A model generated the notes under the pieces. It worked only from the letters and a program-made list of their open reading frames with translations. It was not told the origin of the DNA and did not search any database. 34,418 bases of DNA from contig CAIUQR010000103.1 in NCBI GenBank assembly GCA_903901335.1, positions 1 to 34,418 of the forward strand. Reading direction: 5' to 3'. The stretch is from an uncultured delta proteobacterium (GTDB lineage: Bacteria > Desulfobacterota > Desulfobulbia > Desulfobulbales > Desulfocapsaceae). This document shows, piece by piece, positions 17,108-26,636 of the stretch (the stretch's first letter is position 1; each line of letters begins with the position of its first letter). A program made the translations under genes and the position numbers.

Positions 17108-17588
17108 GGAGATCTCCTTTTTTTTGTTGGATTGATAAGAAATGAAAAACGGAACAAAATAAAATTCATACAGAGCGTTGTTGAATTATTCAAACACAAA
17201 TCCGAGAAAAAATCAGTAACTTTCACAGATGACTGATAAACATAAACACGTTTAATTGAGGGCCAGATGATTAATACCGTGCCGTCACTGCAAGCAGTTC
17301 TAGTTTTGAGAAGTGGACAATCAGCGGACGACAGCCTTGCCATGGCCTCCTTCGTTGCCTGATGATTCTCTTCCTCGTCCACAAAAGTTGTCAGTGTTCA
17401 CTTTTGTGGACACTTTCGTTGCCGCCACCTCAAAGGAGCTGCCTCCAATATTTTTCTGGAGCCATAGTAAATTCAATATCTTTTCATAAAATTGTCCGGT
17501 GAGGACAAGCTGGTATGATTAGTGCTAACGAAACAGCGATCTGATAAAATTGTCCCGAAAAGTTGACAAGAAATATGACTAGATAGCT
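17108..17588. other. 481-bp divergent intergenic region with repeated motifs
   Basis: No gene is supported. It contains a perfect 12-bp inverted repeat (GTCCACAAAAGT at 17377-17388, complement at 17400-17411). ATAAAATTGTCC occurs twice, at 17486-17497 and 17544-17555. A short palindrome, TTGTCC-ggtga-GGACAA, lies at 17492-17508. These lie on the kinase side of the gap and may be operator sites or remnants of an insertion. Promoters for the ferredoxin-rubrerythrin pair and the kinase must also lie here. Confidence 0.5.
17377..17411. repeat. 12-bp perfect inverted repeat
   Basis: GTCCACAAAAGT at 17377-17388 and ACTTTTGTGGAC at 17400-17411, with an 11-base loop, in the gap before the sensor kinase. 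It lacks a T-run, so an operator or insertion remnant is more likely than a terminator. Confidence 0.5.
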
Positions 17589-20500
17589 ATGAATATAGAA
17601 AATTCCGGAAGAAACACCACACGTAACACCCATATTTGGGGGGCATGGTCCATTCGAACACGCTTGGTGCTCTTGGTCTTGATGTCGGTGTTGCCTGCCT
17701 TAGGTCTTATTCTTCATACCGGGTTTGAGGATCAAAAAAAAGACATCGAAGAGGCTGCAACAACTCTTCTGCAAACTGTTGAGAATCTGGCCAGACTTCA
17801 GGATACCATTACTACAAGCACCAGACAGATGCTCATGACCATTGCCCAGTATCCTGAAGTGCAAAACGGTGACATTCAGGCCTGCAACAAACTCTTTGAG
17901 AGTCTGCTGCGCCAGTCCTCCTACCTTGGTACTCTTATTGCTACGCAGCTGGACGGTAATGCCTTTGCTGCAGGAAATGCCGGCACATCATTCAATCTGG
18001 CCGATAGAGACTATTTTCAAAAAGCTCTTAAGACCAGAGGGTTTGCCGCAGGGGAATTTGTAGTTGCCAGATCAAACAACGTTCCTGCGTTTCCTTTTGC
18101 CTTTCCGGTTATCAACGATCACGATCAGATCAGAGGAACGGTGGTCGCTACTGTCAGACTGGATCAGTATGAAGAACTTTTTCACCACATGGGCTTCCCG
18201 GAGGGGTCTATCGTTGGAATAGAAGACTCAAAGGGAATCCGTCTCTGCCGTTTTCCAAAATTAGAGGGGATGATCAATGAGGAAGCAGGACAACCTCTGC
18301 CGCAAAAAATATGGCAGACTATTTCCGGTCCGCAAAAAAAAGGAACATATACGGAAGAGGGTGCGGACGGTGTGCGCCGCATATATGGTTATATTCAACT
18401 TCGATTGAAAGAAGATGACAGGCCTTATCTTTATATTCGTGTCGGAATACCGGAAGAAAGCGCACTCTCCTCCGCCCATATTCGGCTGAATCATAATTTG
18501 TTTTTTTTCTGCATAGCAAGCTGTTTCGCGTTAGCCGCAGCCTATTTTCTGGGTAATGCGACGATAGTCAATCCGATAAAACAGCTGGTCGAGGTCTCTC
18601 GGCAGATGGGGACTGGAAATTTTGCTTTACGCTCCGGAATATCTCATAGGAAGGGAGGTGAAATCGGTCTGCTGGCCCAATCCTTTGATATGATGATGTC
18701 AGCCCTGACGGAGAGGGAAATTGAACGCCTGGAGTCCGAGGAATCAATCAGGCTGCTCAGCAAACAAAACCAGCTGATCCTCAATGCAGCAGGGGACGGC
18801 ATCGTGGGCCTGGATGCCTGTGGAATCGTAGTTTTTATTAACCCCGCAGCAGCAGTTATGACCGGGTATGAGGTACATGAACTTTTAGGACAAGACCTGC
18901 ATCAGATGATACACCATTCCTTGCCGGACAACTCACCCTATCCGCTGGAGCTTTGTCCCATGCATAGAACACTGAGTATGGGGACAGCAGGCAGGGTAAA
19001 CGACGAAGTGCTGTGGCGAAAAGATGGTTCGAGTTTTCCTGCTGCCTATTCGAGCACTCCTATTGCCAAGAATGGCACGATCTCAGGGGCAGTAATAACC
19101 TTCCGGGATATTACCGAACGCAAACAGGCAGAGGCCGTTCTGCGAAACAGTGAAGAACATTTCCGCCTGCTCATCGAGAATATCTCCGACATTATCATGG
19201 TGCTCGATTGCTACGGAATTGTCCGCTATGAAAGTCCATCGCTGAAACGGGTTCTCGGCTATTCGGCCGATGAGCTGGTAGGTAAACGTGCCTGTGAATT
19301 GATCCACCCCGATGATCTGTCGCATGTAGTGGATGAGTACGGACGCAGCTTTGTTACGCCTGAAGTATGTGTCTCCGTCCGAATGCGAGGTCGGCACAAA
19401 GACGGTTCATGGCGCATCCTTGAAACAATCGGCAAGTCGTTATTAAACCGGGCGGGGCGGCTGTTCATAGTTATTACCTCGCATGACATCACCGAAAGGA
19501 ACCGGGCGGAAGAGGAAAAGAACACTATAGAGGCACAGTTTATCCAGTCTCAGAAGATGGATTCAGTGGGAAGGCTTGCCGGTGGAGTCGCCCACGATTT
19601 CAACAATATGCTCTCTGTAATTATTGGTCATGCAGGGATGTTATCGTATCAGCTTGCTCCGACAGATCCGCTTCACAGTAATGTCCTGGAAATTAAAAAT
19701 GCCGCTCTACGTTCCGCAGATCTGACGCGCCAACTCTTAGCTTTTGCCCGTAAACAAACGATCAGCCCCAAGGTTCTGAATGTAAATGATGCCGTTTCAA
19801 ACATTTTGAAGATGCTCAAACGAATAATCGGCGAAGACATCGACCTGGCCTGGACTCCAGGCCCGAATTTGTGGTCTGTCAAGATGGATCCGAGTCAGAT
19901 TGACCAGATCCTGGTTAATCTGATGGTTAACGCCCGAGATGCTATTGCAGGCATTGGGGCCATTACCATCGAGACAAGCAATGCGGCTATTGATGAAAGC
20001 TCCAGTCATACCCATCCGGGTGTTTCTCCGGGGTCGTTCATATTGTTGGAGATCAGCGATACAGGAACGGGGATGGACAAGGCGACCTGCAACCGTATTT
20101 TCGAGCCATTTTTTACAACCAAGGAATTGGGCAAGGGAACCGGCCTAGGGTTGGCGACAGTGTATGGAATTGTCACGCAAAATAAAGGATTCATCAACGT
20201 TTACAGTGAACCGGAACAAGGAACGGCCTTCAAGATTTACCTGCCCGGTACCGATGAGGGGATTCATGAGGAACCTGCACCTGTGGAGAGAGAAAACCTG
20301 CAGGGAAGGGAGACGGTGCTTCTGGTGGAGGATGAAAAGTCGATCTTAAATCTAGCCAGGCGCACGTTGGAGCACTATGGATATAAGGTGCTCGCAGCAT
20401 CCGATCCGGATATGGCCCTGACTCTGGCGAGGAACCATCCTGGCCACATTCACCTGTTGATTACCGATGTGGTGATGCCCGGCATGAACGGCAAAGATCT

Positions 20501-20672
20501 CAATGAAGCACTTAAATCCATCAGACCGGAGATCAAATGCTTATTCTGGTCCGGCTACACATCGAATGTTGTAGGCCATAACGGTATTCTCGATGAAGGG
20601 GTTCAATTTCTGCAAAAGCCCTTTTCACAGGAGACCCTGGTGCAAAAAATTCGGAATGTTTTGGAAACATAG
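17589..20672 (+). CDS. membrane hybrid sensor histidine kinase (Cache-HAMP-PAS-PAS-HisKA-HATPase-REC)
   Basis: A 1027-residue membrane kinase. A first transmembrane helix (about 24-44) is followed by a periplasmic Cache-like sensor (about 45-300, with [17 protein letters not shown] typical of dCache). A second helix lies near 304-325, then HAMP, two PAS domains (about 390-510 and 520-640), HisKA with phospho-acceptor His669 in [11 protein letters not shown], HATPase with DTGTGMD and [12 protein letters not shown], and a C-terminal receiver with Asp960 in [12 protein letters not shown]. It should sense a small molecule outside the cell and phosphorylate its own receiver. No separate response regulator adjoins; a chemoreceptor gene follows after about 100 bases. 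The binding site at the ATG is poor, so the start is not certain. Confidence 0.93.
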   Translation: MNIENSGRNTTRNTHIWGAWSIRTRLVLLVLMSVLPALGLILHTGFEDQKKDIEEAATTLLQTVENLARLQDTITTSTRQMLMTIAQYPEVQNGDIQACNKLFESLLRQSSYLGTLIATQLDGNAFAAGNAGTSFNLADRDYFQKALKTRGFAAGEFVVARSNNVPAFPFAFPVINDHDQIRGTVVATVRLDQYEELFHHMGFPEGSIVGIEDSKGIRLCRFPKLEGMINEEAGQPLPQKIWQTISGPQKKGTYTEEGADGVRRIYGYIQLRLKEDDRPYLYIRVGIPEESALSSAHIRLNHNLFFFCIASCFALAAAYFLGNATIVNPIKQLVEVSRQMGTGNFALRSGISHRKGGEIGLLAQSFDMMMSALTEREIERLESEESIRLLSKQNQLILNAAGDGIVGLDACGIVVFINPAAAVMTGYEVHELLGQDLHQMIHHSLPDNSPYPLELCPMHRTLSMGTAGRVNDEVLWRKDGSSFPAAYSSTPIAKNGTISGAVITFRDITERKQAEAVLRNSEEHFRLLIENISDIIMVLDCYGIVRYESPSLKRVLGYSADELVGKRACELIHPDDLSHVVDEYGRSFVTPEVCVSVRMRGRHKDGSWRILETIGKSLLNRAGRLFIVITSHDITERNRAEEEKNTIEAQFIQSQKMDSVGRLAGGVAHDFNNMLSVIIGHAGMLSYQLAPTDPLHSNVLEIKNAALRSADLTRQLLAFARKQTISPKVLNVNDAVSNILKMLKRIIGEDIDLAWTPGPNLWSVKMDPSQIDQILVNLMVNARDAIAGIGAITIETSNAAIDESSSHTHPGVSPGSFILLEISDTGTGMDKATCNRIFEPFFTTKELGKGTGLGLATVYGIVTQNKGFINVYSEPEQGTAFKIYLPGTDEGIHEEPAPVERENLQGRETVLLVEDEKSILNLARRTLEHYGYKVLAASDPDMALTLARNHPGHIHLLITDVVMPGMNGKDLNEALKSIRPEIKCLFWSGYTSNVVGHNGILDEGVQFLQKPFSQETLVQKIRNVLET

Positions 20673-20771
20673 AAAAAAAGAATCGAAAATTTGATTCCGC
20701 TTCGTAAATCCTTCATACTGCAATATATTAATTGCATAGCATGTTTGGAACAACAATTAAGGAGAAATGAA

Positions 20772-22436
20772 ATGCTGAAGAACATGAAAATCGGAACACG
20801 ACTGACACTGGCCTTTGGCCTGGTCCTGGTGCTCCTGCTGGTCAATGGCCTGATTGCAGTACACAACATCAGCAACTTGAGCGATAAGGTGAAGACATTG
20901 GCTAACGACCGCATGCCCAAGGCGGAAAGCGCCAATGACATTATCGATAATGTCAATATCATTGCCCGGGCGCTTCGCAATATCATCATAGATACCAGCA
21001 AGGAAACCCAGGAAGCTGAAATCAAGCGGATTACTGAAGCCCGGGAACAAATCGGCAAACAGATCAAAATTCTCCAGGAAACCACTACACATGAAAAGGG
21101 AAAGGCGCTTGTCAATAAGCTTTTTGAGGCTCGCACTGCATATGTTGAGCAGTATCTAAAATATATCGAGCTTGTGAAAGTGGGCGAGATTGATAAGGCC
21201 AAGGGCATGTTGCTAACCACGATTCGGGATGCTCAAAAGAAGTATTTTGCAGCCTGCGAAGAACTGATCACATATCAGACAGAGGCCGCCAAAGAGACTG
21301 CCAAGGAGGCGGAAGCAACGGCCACCCATTCAGAAACACTGATTATTATTCTTTTGATCGCCGCCTTTGGTACAAGTGTCTTTCTGGGATTTCTGATCAT
21401 CCGTTCTATTACCGGCCCAATTAACAAAACCGTCGTACTTGCCAATACCATGGCCAAAGGAGATTTAACCACCAAACTCGATGTCGATCAGAGAGATGAA
21501 ATCGGCAGCATGGCCAATTCGATGAATGCTACAGTGACACAACTGCGGTCAATGATTGCTGAGATTGTTGGCGGCGTCAACGAGCTCTCTACATCGTCTG
21601 AGGAACTTGCCGCAGTTGCGAAGCAGTTGTCAGCCTCGGCCATTGATACTGCGCATAAATCCGGTACGGTTGCCGCCGCAGCTGAAGAAATGAGCACAAA
21701 TATTCATTCTGTCTCTGCGGCAATGGAACAGTCATCGAGTAATGTCGGCATGGTCGCAACCGCAACTGAAGAGATGACGGCCACGGTAAATGAGATCGGT
21801 CAGAGTGCAGAAAAGGCCAGAACTGTTTCCGAAAGTGCAGTCGTACAATCCCGGATCACCTCGGAAAAGGTGAGTGCCCTTGGTGAATCGGCCAGGAAGG
21901 TAGGGAAGGTTACTGAGACCATCACTGAGATATCGGAACAGACCAATCTGCTGGCCTTGAACGCCACGATCGAGGCAGCCAGGGCCGGCGAAGCCGGCAA
22001 GGGGTTTGCGGTCGTCGCCAACGAAATCAAAGAACTGGCACGACAGACAGCTGCAGCGACGGTGGAAATCAAGAACCAGATTGATGAGATGCAGAGCACG
22101 ACGAATACAACCATCAAGGATATCGATAAGATTTCCGAAGTCATTGCTGAAATCAACACTGTCATCAATGGTATTGCGACGGCTGTTGTGGAACAGTCCG
22201 CCGCCACCAATGAGATTGCAAGCAATATCTCCCAGGCGGCTCAAGGAATCGCCGAGGTCAATGAAAGTGTTGCCCAAAGCACTATCGTTGTATCCGATAT
22301 TACGAAGAATATTGCCGAGATCGACCTTGAGGCAAACCAGGTGGGAGCGAGCAGCAGTCAGGTGCTGGGGCGCGCTCAGGGGCTCTCGGATCTGGCCGCC
22401 AAGCTGGATACATTGATCAAGCAGTTCAAGGTGTAA
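20772..22436 (+). CDS. methyl-accepting chemotaxis protein
   Basis: A 554-residue transmembrane chemoreceptor. N-terminal helix [18 protein letters not shown], a periplasmic four-helix-bundle sensor (about 35-195), a second helix near 200-220 ([15 protein letters not shown]), HAMP, and a long signalling coiled coil with the conserved hairpin tip [19 protein letters not shown], which contacts CheA and CheW. There is no C-terminal CheR-docking pentapeptide; the chain ends IKQFKV. The ATG at 20772 is chosen over an upstream in-frame start because AAGGAG lies 8 bases before it and the membrane helix then begins at once. It follows the hybrid kinase in the same direction. Confidence 0.96.
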   Translation: MLKNMKIGTRLTLAFGLVLVLLLVNGLIAVHNISNLSDKVKTLANDRMPKAESANDIIDNVNIIARALRNIIIDTSKETQEAEIKRITEAREQIGKQIKILQETTTHEKGKALVNKLFEARTAYVEQYLKYIELVKVGEIDKAKGMLLTTIRDAQKKYFAACEELITYQTEAAKETAKEAEATATHSETLIIILLIAAFGTSVFLGFLIIRSITGPINKTVVLANTMAKGDLTTKLDVDQRDEIGSMANSMNATVTQLRSMIAEIVGGVNELSTSSEELAAVAKQLSASAIDTAHKSGTVAAAAEEMSTNIHSVSAAMEQSSSNVGMVATATEEMTATVNEIGQSAEKARTVSESAVVQSRITSEKVSALGESARKVGKVTETITEISEQTNLLALNATIEAARAGEAGKGFAVVANEIKELARQTAAATVEIKNQIDEMQSTTNTTIKDIDKISEVIAEINTVINGIATAVVEQSAATNEIASNISQAAQGIAEVNESVAQSTIVVSDITKNIAEIDLEANQVGASSSQVLGRAQGLSDLAAKLDTLIKQFKV

Positions 22437-22452
22437 GGTCCGTTCCATTTTT

Positions 22453-22486
22453 CGACCTGCCGGCAAAGGTGGATTCTGGCAGGTCG
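22453..22486 (+). terminator. possible terminator after the chemoreceptor
   Basis: CGACCTGCC (22453-22461) and GGCAGGTCG (22478-22486) form a perfect 9-bp stem with a 16-base loop, followed by ATTGATTCGG. The T-run is weak on the plus strand, while on the minus strand AAAAATGG follows. It lies between convergent genes. Confidence 0.4.
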
Positions 22487-22565
22487 ATTGATTCGGAAAT
22501 CAGGTACAGTTTGTTTTCGTGACATGCATCGAAATCAACATGTTCTTGATATGTTCAGATAAACG

Positions 22566-23573
22566 CTAGATGATTCCGGTAAGGATCAATAGCATAAACA
22601 CAAAATAGAAGGAGCCGCCGGCCAGAAGTGTCCCCGGGGTCAGGTGTTTCCGCAGACGGATCTGGCAGTAGGCCAGTCCAACCGAGCCGAACGTCAACGC
22701 CACGGTGGCAAGCGCTGCTGCATCCAGCCGCCATTCGGTCATCAGGATCCCGATGGCGGTGATCACCGAGCCTTGAAAGACCATCGCACCGGTTATATTG
22801 CCGATGGCCAGCGTGTCCTTGCCTTTCCGAATCCAGATCACACTGTTGAACTTCTCCGGCAGCTCAGTGGCGATGGGGGCGATAATCATGGCCAGAATAA
22901 ACGGAGATATGCCCATTCGGCCGGAGATAATCTGGACTTTTTCCACAAAGATATAGGAACCCCAGACGATCAGGAGCAGAGAGCTGATTACCTGAAATCC
23001 GATGATCATCATATGGGGATCGTGAGAACGGGGGGCGAAATAACACGGGTCCAGGTCGGATTCCTCGACCTCGTGGTTGCCGTGCTCCCGGAGTGTTTTT
23101 AACACATAATTTCCGTAGAGCAGGATAAGCAGCAGGGCGATGAAAACCTTGACCACCGGATGCGTCGCCACAAATGTGGCGCCGATTGCCAGGGAATAGA
23201 GAATCAGGAAGTATTCCATGTCACGCTGCATAACCTTTGTGTCCACACGCATAACAGGATAGTCGTCACGTTTTTTCCGGTTCAGCAATACAGCAAGGCC
23301 GCTGATGAACATAGCCAGGGTGCCGAGCATAAAAGGCGCACCGATGATGGCCCCCACGCCGATCTGATGACCAGCCGATTTCGAGCCGAACTGAATGGCG
23401 ATGATCGGGACTAAAGTCTCAGGCAGGGCTGTGCCGACTGCAGCGAAGATACTGCCCACCGCACCGTCGGAGAGGTGCATCTTTTTGCCGAACCATTCGA
23501 GGCCGTTCGTGAAGACCGTGGCTCCCAGCAGGATTACTCCGAGGGCGACAAGAAGAAGAAGCCATTCAGACAT
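22566..23573 (-). CDS. CaCA-family (sodium/calcium exchanger-like) membrane transporter
   Basis: A 335-residue membrane protein with about ten hydrophobic segments and the two alpha-repeats of the Ca2+/cation antiporter family: GTALPETLVPIIA near residues 47-59 and APIATELPEKFNSVIW near 229-244. The acidic residues in these repeats bind the transported ion. A central hydrophilic loop (about 165-190) separates the two halves. The ion could be Ca2+, Na+ or K+ and cannot be assigned from the sequence. Its ATG begins only two bases after the kup stop codon (TAA-TC-ATG), so it is translationally coupled to kup and falls under the same riboswitch. Confidence 0.88.
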   Translation of the reverse strand: MSEWLLLLVALGVILLGATVFTNGLEWFGKKMHLSDGAVGSIFAAVGTALPETLVPIIAIQFGSKSAGHQIGVGAIIGAPFMLGTLAMFISGLAVLLNRKKRDDYPVMRVDTKVMQRDMEYFLILYSLAIGATFVATHPVVKVFIALLLILLYGNYVLKTLREHGNHEVEESDLDPCYFAPRSHDPHMMIIGFQVISSLLLIVWGSYIFVEKVQIISGRMGISPFILAMIIAPIATELPEKFNSVIWIRKGKDTLAIGNITGAMVFQGSVITAIGILMTEWRLDAAALATVALTFGSVGLAYCQIRLRKHLTPGTLLAGGSFYFVFMLLILTGII

Positions 23574-23575
23574 GA

Positions 23576-25393
23576 TTAAATTTCCATACGGGTGACAACC
23601 CCCTGGAGTTTTTCGGCGGGAAGGTTGTGGAACTGGACGAAGTTTGGCGTCAGTTTTTTCAGGTTTGCAAAAACCTTCCAGATGGGGTTGGAGGTGGTGA
23701 TATCCTCGGTACCGTAGAGGATAACCTTTTCGCGTATGCCGTTTACCTTCAGCAGGTGTTCGATGTCGAACATCTCCATGTAGCCTGCCCGGATCTCAAA
23801 GGCTTCCAGCCCGGTCCCGAGGCCAGGCGTCAAGACGCTCTCGAGGCCGAACGGTTCGTCCGTTGTGGCGATGGAAATGAGGATATTGCGTTCATAAATA
23901 ATATTGCTTCTGGTGGTGCAATGCTCCAGATAGGGAGGTATTGTCCGCCAATCCCTGACAAAAAAGAGACCGGTGCCGGGGATATGGTTTTTCCGGTAGA
24001 TTTTTTCGTATTTTTTCAGATAGGTCGAAAAGCTGGGAGACTTGAACGAACGGTAGAGCGCCCGCTGTCCTCTGGTCCAGATCAGGATGGTCGCCAGCGG
24101 GAACATGGCCAGGATGATCGACACGTAGCCGCCATGGGGTATCTTGTACATACAGGAAATAAAAAAGGTCAGGTCGACCAGTGTGATAAATACGACGACA
24201 GGCACCTTCCAACGCCTGTTGGATCGATTGAAGATCATGATCATCATCAGACCGGTGATGGTCATGGTGCCGGTAACCGCCAGACCGTAGGCGGCCGCCA
24301 GATTCTCAGATTTCTGAAAGATCAGCATGATGAGGAGCACAGACAGCATCATCATCCAGTTCACCGAACCGATATAAATCTGGGACTTGATGTGCTTGGA
24401 GGTGAAATCCACCCGCAGCATCGGCAGGATCCGGGTGGTGATCCCTTGATAGACCACCGAGTATACCCCGCTGATCATCGCCTGAGAGGCAATGATGGTG
24501 GCCAGCACGGCCAGAGTCAGGAATGGGATATAGAGGTAGGGAACGAGATCCTGGACCATCCCGAAGAGGTAATTTTTGGCCTCCGGATGGTTGATCAAAT
24601 AGACACCTTGTCCGAAATAGTTGATGACCAGGGCTGTGAAGGCGAAATACCAGGCATGTACGATGGGTTTCCGGCCCAGATGGCCCATATCGGCATAGAG
24701 TGCCTCGCCACCGGTGGCGCAGAGGATGACCTCGGAGAGAACGAAAAAGCCGACAAGTCCGTGATGGAGCATAAAATTCAGTCCATAGTACGGATTGATG
24801 GCCTTGATGATAGAGGGCATGGTGATAATGTAGGCCAGACCCGAGAGAGTCAGGGCCGCAAACCAGACCAGCATGATCGGACCAAAAGCGGCTGCAACTT
24901 TATCCGTTCCTTTAAACTGCACGGTAAACAGCCCCACGGTAATGAACATGGCGATCAGGAGCAGTTTCCAGGATTGTATTGTCTCCAGGCCGGGAATGAA
25001 GGCCAGTCCTTCAACCGCTGAAAGAATCGAGATGGCCGGAGTAATGACGCCGTCGCCCAGCAGCAGGCAGACGCCTATATAGGAGAGAAAAATGACAAAA
25101 CCCATTTTTCGGGCGGATAATAATTTCTTGGCAAGGATTTCCTTTAAAACAATGGTGCCGCCCTCTCCCTTATGACCGAGGCTCATGGCCAGCCAGGCAT
25201 ATTCGGCGGTGACCAGAATAGTCAGGGTCCAGAAGACCAGGGAGAGGATGCCGAAGACGTTGCTTATCGTCGGCTTGGTCAGCAAAAAAATAACGCTCAA
25301 CGTATATATCGGGCTGGTACCGATATCGCCGAATACCAGTCCCATCGATCGGGTAACCCCACCCCAGAACGAGCTAGTATCTTCGTGTTCCAT
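23576..25393 (-). CDS. kup: Kup-family potassium uptake protein
   Basis: A 605-residue low-Kup-type K+/H+ symporter of usual length, with about twelve transmembrane helices and a C-terminal cytoplasmic domain (from about 450). Diagnostic stretches are LVFGDIGTSPIYTL near the N-terminus, GDGVITPAISILSAVEG, and GGEALYADMGHLG. It imports K+ with protons across the inner membrane. The ATG at 25393 is preferred over the upstream in-frame start because GAGG precedes it by 5 bases. Upstream lies a c-di-AMP riboswitch with a terminator, so high c-di-AMP should lower expression, matching the general role of this nucleotide in limiting K+ uptake. A CaCA exchanger gene is coupled behind it. Confidence 0.96.
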   Translation of the reverse strand: MEHEDTSSFWGGVTRSMGLVFGDIGTSPIYTLSVIFLLTKPTISNVFGILSLVFWTLTILVTAEYAWLAMSLGHKGEGGTIVLKEILAKKLLSARKMGFVIFLSYIGVCLLLGDGVITPAISILSAVEGLAFIPGLETIQSWKLLLIAMFITVGLFTVQFKGTDKVAAAFGPIMLVWFAALTLSGLAYIITMPSIIKAINPYYGLNFMLHHGLVGFFVLSEVILCATGGEALYADMGHLGRKPIVHAWYFAFTALVINYFGQGVYLINHPEAKNYLFGMVQDLVPYLYIPFLTLAVLATIIASQAMISGVYSVVYQGITTRILPMLRVDFTSKHIKSQIYIGSVNWMMMLSVLLIMLIFQKSENLAAAYGLAVTGTMTITGLMMIMIFNRSNRRWKVPVVVFITLVDLTFFISCMYKIPHGGYVSIILAMFPLATILIWTRGQRALYRSFKSPSFSTYLKKYEKIYRKNHIPGTGLFFVRDWRTIPPYLEHCTTRSNIIYERNILISIATTDEPFGLESVLTPGLGTGLEAFEIRAGYMEMFDIEHLLKVNGIREKVILYGTEDITTSNPIWKVFANLKKLTPNFVQFHNLPAEKLQGVVTRMEI

Positions 25394-25478
25394 AAAAACC
25401 TCAGAACTGCGTAAAATCAATGTGACTACCAAGGGCGATCAACCTGAGTCCTCTCAACCAGCCGGTTTGTTCAGTTTT

Positions 25479-25517
25479 TAAAAAAAATGCCGCCGGCCTG
25501 CGAAGCCAGCGGCATTG
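25479..25517 (-). terminator. riboswitch expression-platform terminator upstream of kup
   Basis: On the minus strand AATGCCGCTGGC (from 25517) pairs with GCCGGCGGCATT around a short TTCGCAG loop, followed by a run of T. This is a strong intrinsic terminator placed directly after the riboswitch aptamer and about 85 bases before the kup start. Confidence 0.9.
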
Positions 25518-25519
25518 AT

Positions 25520-25682
25520 CGCGCTGTCGGTAGCCCTTCCAGGTGCCTACGAGGTTAGCTGACGGGCTCGAGACTGCAAGTTCTCTATCCGCAAACGGTT
25601 TCGACCGTTTTTTTGGAATACGCCCCAGTTGATTGGTTCCCCCGCATCCGTTCAATTCTGAGCGGATCTCGGCTGCTTTCTC
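25520..25682 (-). promoter_or_regulatory. c-di-AMP riboswitch (ydaO/yuaA class) controlling kup
   Basis: The minus-strand leader contains the conserved blocks of the ydaO aptamer in order: CCGAGATCCG near the 5' end, GCGGGGGAACCAA with TGGGGCG, a variable hairpin (AAACGGTCGAAACCGTTT), and the hallmark CCCGTCAGCTAACCTCGTAG. An intrinsic terminator follows, the usual arrangement for an OFF switch in which bound c-di-AMP favours termination. Genes for K+ transport are classic targets. The exact aptamer ends are approximate. Confidence 0.9.
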
Positions 25683-25686
25683 CTGT

Positions 25687-25714
25687 ATGTTACTTCGCCA
25701 GGAAATCTTGTCAA
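25687..25714 (-). promoter_or_regulatory. promoter of the kup riboswitch transcript
   Basis: On the minus strand TTGACA (25714-25709) is followed after 16 bases by TAACAT (25692-25687), just before the aptamer. A second TTGACA lies 11 bases further upstream (CTTGACAAAATCTTGACA). Position just ahead of the aptamer supports the call. Confidence 0.65.
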
Positions 25715-25789
25715 GATTTTGTCAAGAAAGAACCTGAACAGGGGCATGCAGAAGTGGCGGATTTGAAAAATATTTAGGGAGAATTTTTC

Positions 25790-25818
25790 TTGACAAAAAT
25801 CCGGTCCTGAATTAATGG
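25790..25818 (+). promoter_or_regulatory. promoter of the 2[4Fe-4S] ferredoxin gene
   Basis: TTGACA (25790-25795) and TAATGG (25813-25818) with an ideal 17-base spacer, about 95 bases before the ferredoxin ATG. It is divergent from the kup promoter. Confidence 0.6.
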
Positions 25819-25912
25819 ATCGTAATGCAAAAAAACGAATTCGTGCCAGCAGCTATTTGCTTGTTAAAAATATGCGAGTTGTTTTTTAATTCTATTACCC
25901 TGGAGGTGTATC

Positions 25913-26098
25913 ATGTTTGAAGTTGTTGTAGATAAAGACAAATGTACCGGTTGCGAAGAATGTGTGAATGCCTGTCCTGCGCAGGTTTTCGAGATTGAAG
26001 ATGGGAAATCCGAGCCCGTTGAGATGGACGAGTGCCTTGGTTGCGAGACCTGTGTTGAGGTTTGTCCTGAAGGCGCAATTACCGTCACAGAAAGTTAA
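25913..26098 (+). CDS. 2[4Fe-4S] ferredoxin
   Basis: A 61-residue bacterial-type ferredoxin with two complete cluster motifs: Cys11, 14, 17 and 21 ([12 protein letters not shown]) and Cys41, 44, 47 and 51 ([12 protein letters not shown]). Each motif gives three ligands to one [4Fe-4S] cluster and its last Cys to the other. It is a low-potential cytoplasmic electron carrier for anaerobic redox enzymes. The ATG at 25913 follows a good GGAGGTG site. The gene has its own promoter and terminator and so forms a monocistronic unit, as is common for abundant ferredoxins. Its partners are not visible here. Confidence 0.97.
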   Translation: MFEVVVDKDKCTGCEECVNACPAQVFEIEDGKSEPVEMDECLGCETCVEVCPEGAITVTES

Positions 26099-26123
26099 GC
26101 AATACGGTATTCAGTTGTATGAT

Positions 26124-26166
26124 AAGCCCATCTCCCTGCAAAGGGGGGTGGGCTTATTTTATTTGG
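26124..26166 (+). terminator. intrinsic terminator of the ferredoxin gene
   Basis: AAGCCCATCTCCCT pairs with AGGGGGGTGGGCTT (ending 26155) around a GCAA loop, with some G-T pairs, followed by ATTTTATTT. It stands 25 bases after the ferredoxin stop. Confidence 0.88.
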
Positions 26167-26177
26167 CATCCATAACT

Positions 26178-26609
26178 ATGTTCAAGAAAACATTGGCTCG
26201 ATTCAAACCCGGAGTGCCACGGCGTATACATATTATGCTGGCGGCGTCGCTCTGGACAGGGATCGGGATTGTGCTTATGGTGCGTGGGATCATATGGCTG
26301 ATAGGCGCAGAACGGAGCTGGCTGGTTTTGCCGGCCCTGGCTCTTGGCACCATCAAATCGCTTGTGGTTCTTGATAAGACAGCCAGACGAAGCCTGGACC
26401 GCATTCTCCGCCTGGCGGACGGGACCTGCCTCGGTGCCGTGTATTCGGTGAAGACCTGGATGCTGGTTTCATTGATGATGATTGCTGGATATGGCTTGCG
26501 TCATTCTTCTCTGCCGGCCTACCTCCTCGGTTTCCTCTATATGATGATCGGTTGGGCCCTTTTCATGTCCAGCAGACATGCGTGGATCTGCTGGTATCAT
26601 GGTATCTAG
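26178..26609 (+). CDS. small integral membrane protein of unknown function, 143 aa
   Basis: I do not recognise the family. The 143-residue protein has a basic N-terminus (MFKKTLARFKPGVPRRIH) and three to four predicted membrane segments: about 17-36 (MLAASLWTGIGIVLMVRGII), 45-57, 92-108 and 115-130. A hydrophilic Lys/Arg-rich loop lies between the second and third (DKTARRSLDRILRLADG). It should sit in the inner membrane. No clear ribosome binding site precedes the ATG, and the frame is open further upstream across the ferredoxin terminator, so the start could differ. It lies 27 bases before alr in the same direction and may share its transcript. Confidence 0.65.
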   Translation: MFKKTLARFKPGVPRRIHIMLAASLWTGIGIVLMVRGIIWLIGAERSWLVLPALALGTIKSLVVLDKTARRSLDRILRLADGTCLGAVYSVKTWMLVSLMMIAGYGLRHSSLPAYLLGFLYMMIGWALFMSSRHAWICWYHGI

Positions 26610-26636
26610 CCCTCTGCATCGGAGGCGGGTTGCAAA

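Noticed and set aside
23627..25021. Long plus-strand open frame (464 codons) opposite kup
   Set aside because: It is antisense to a clearly conserved kup gene, is rich in His, Asp and Gly as expected from a shadow frame, and has no family motif.
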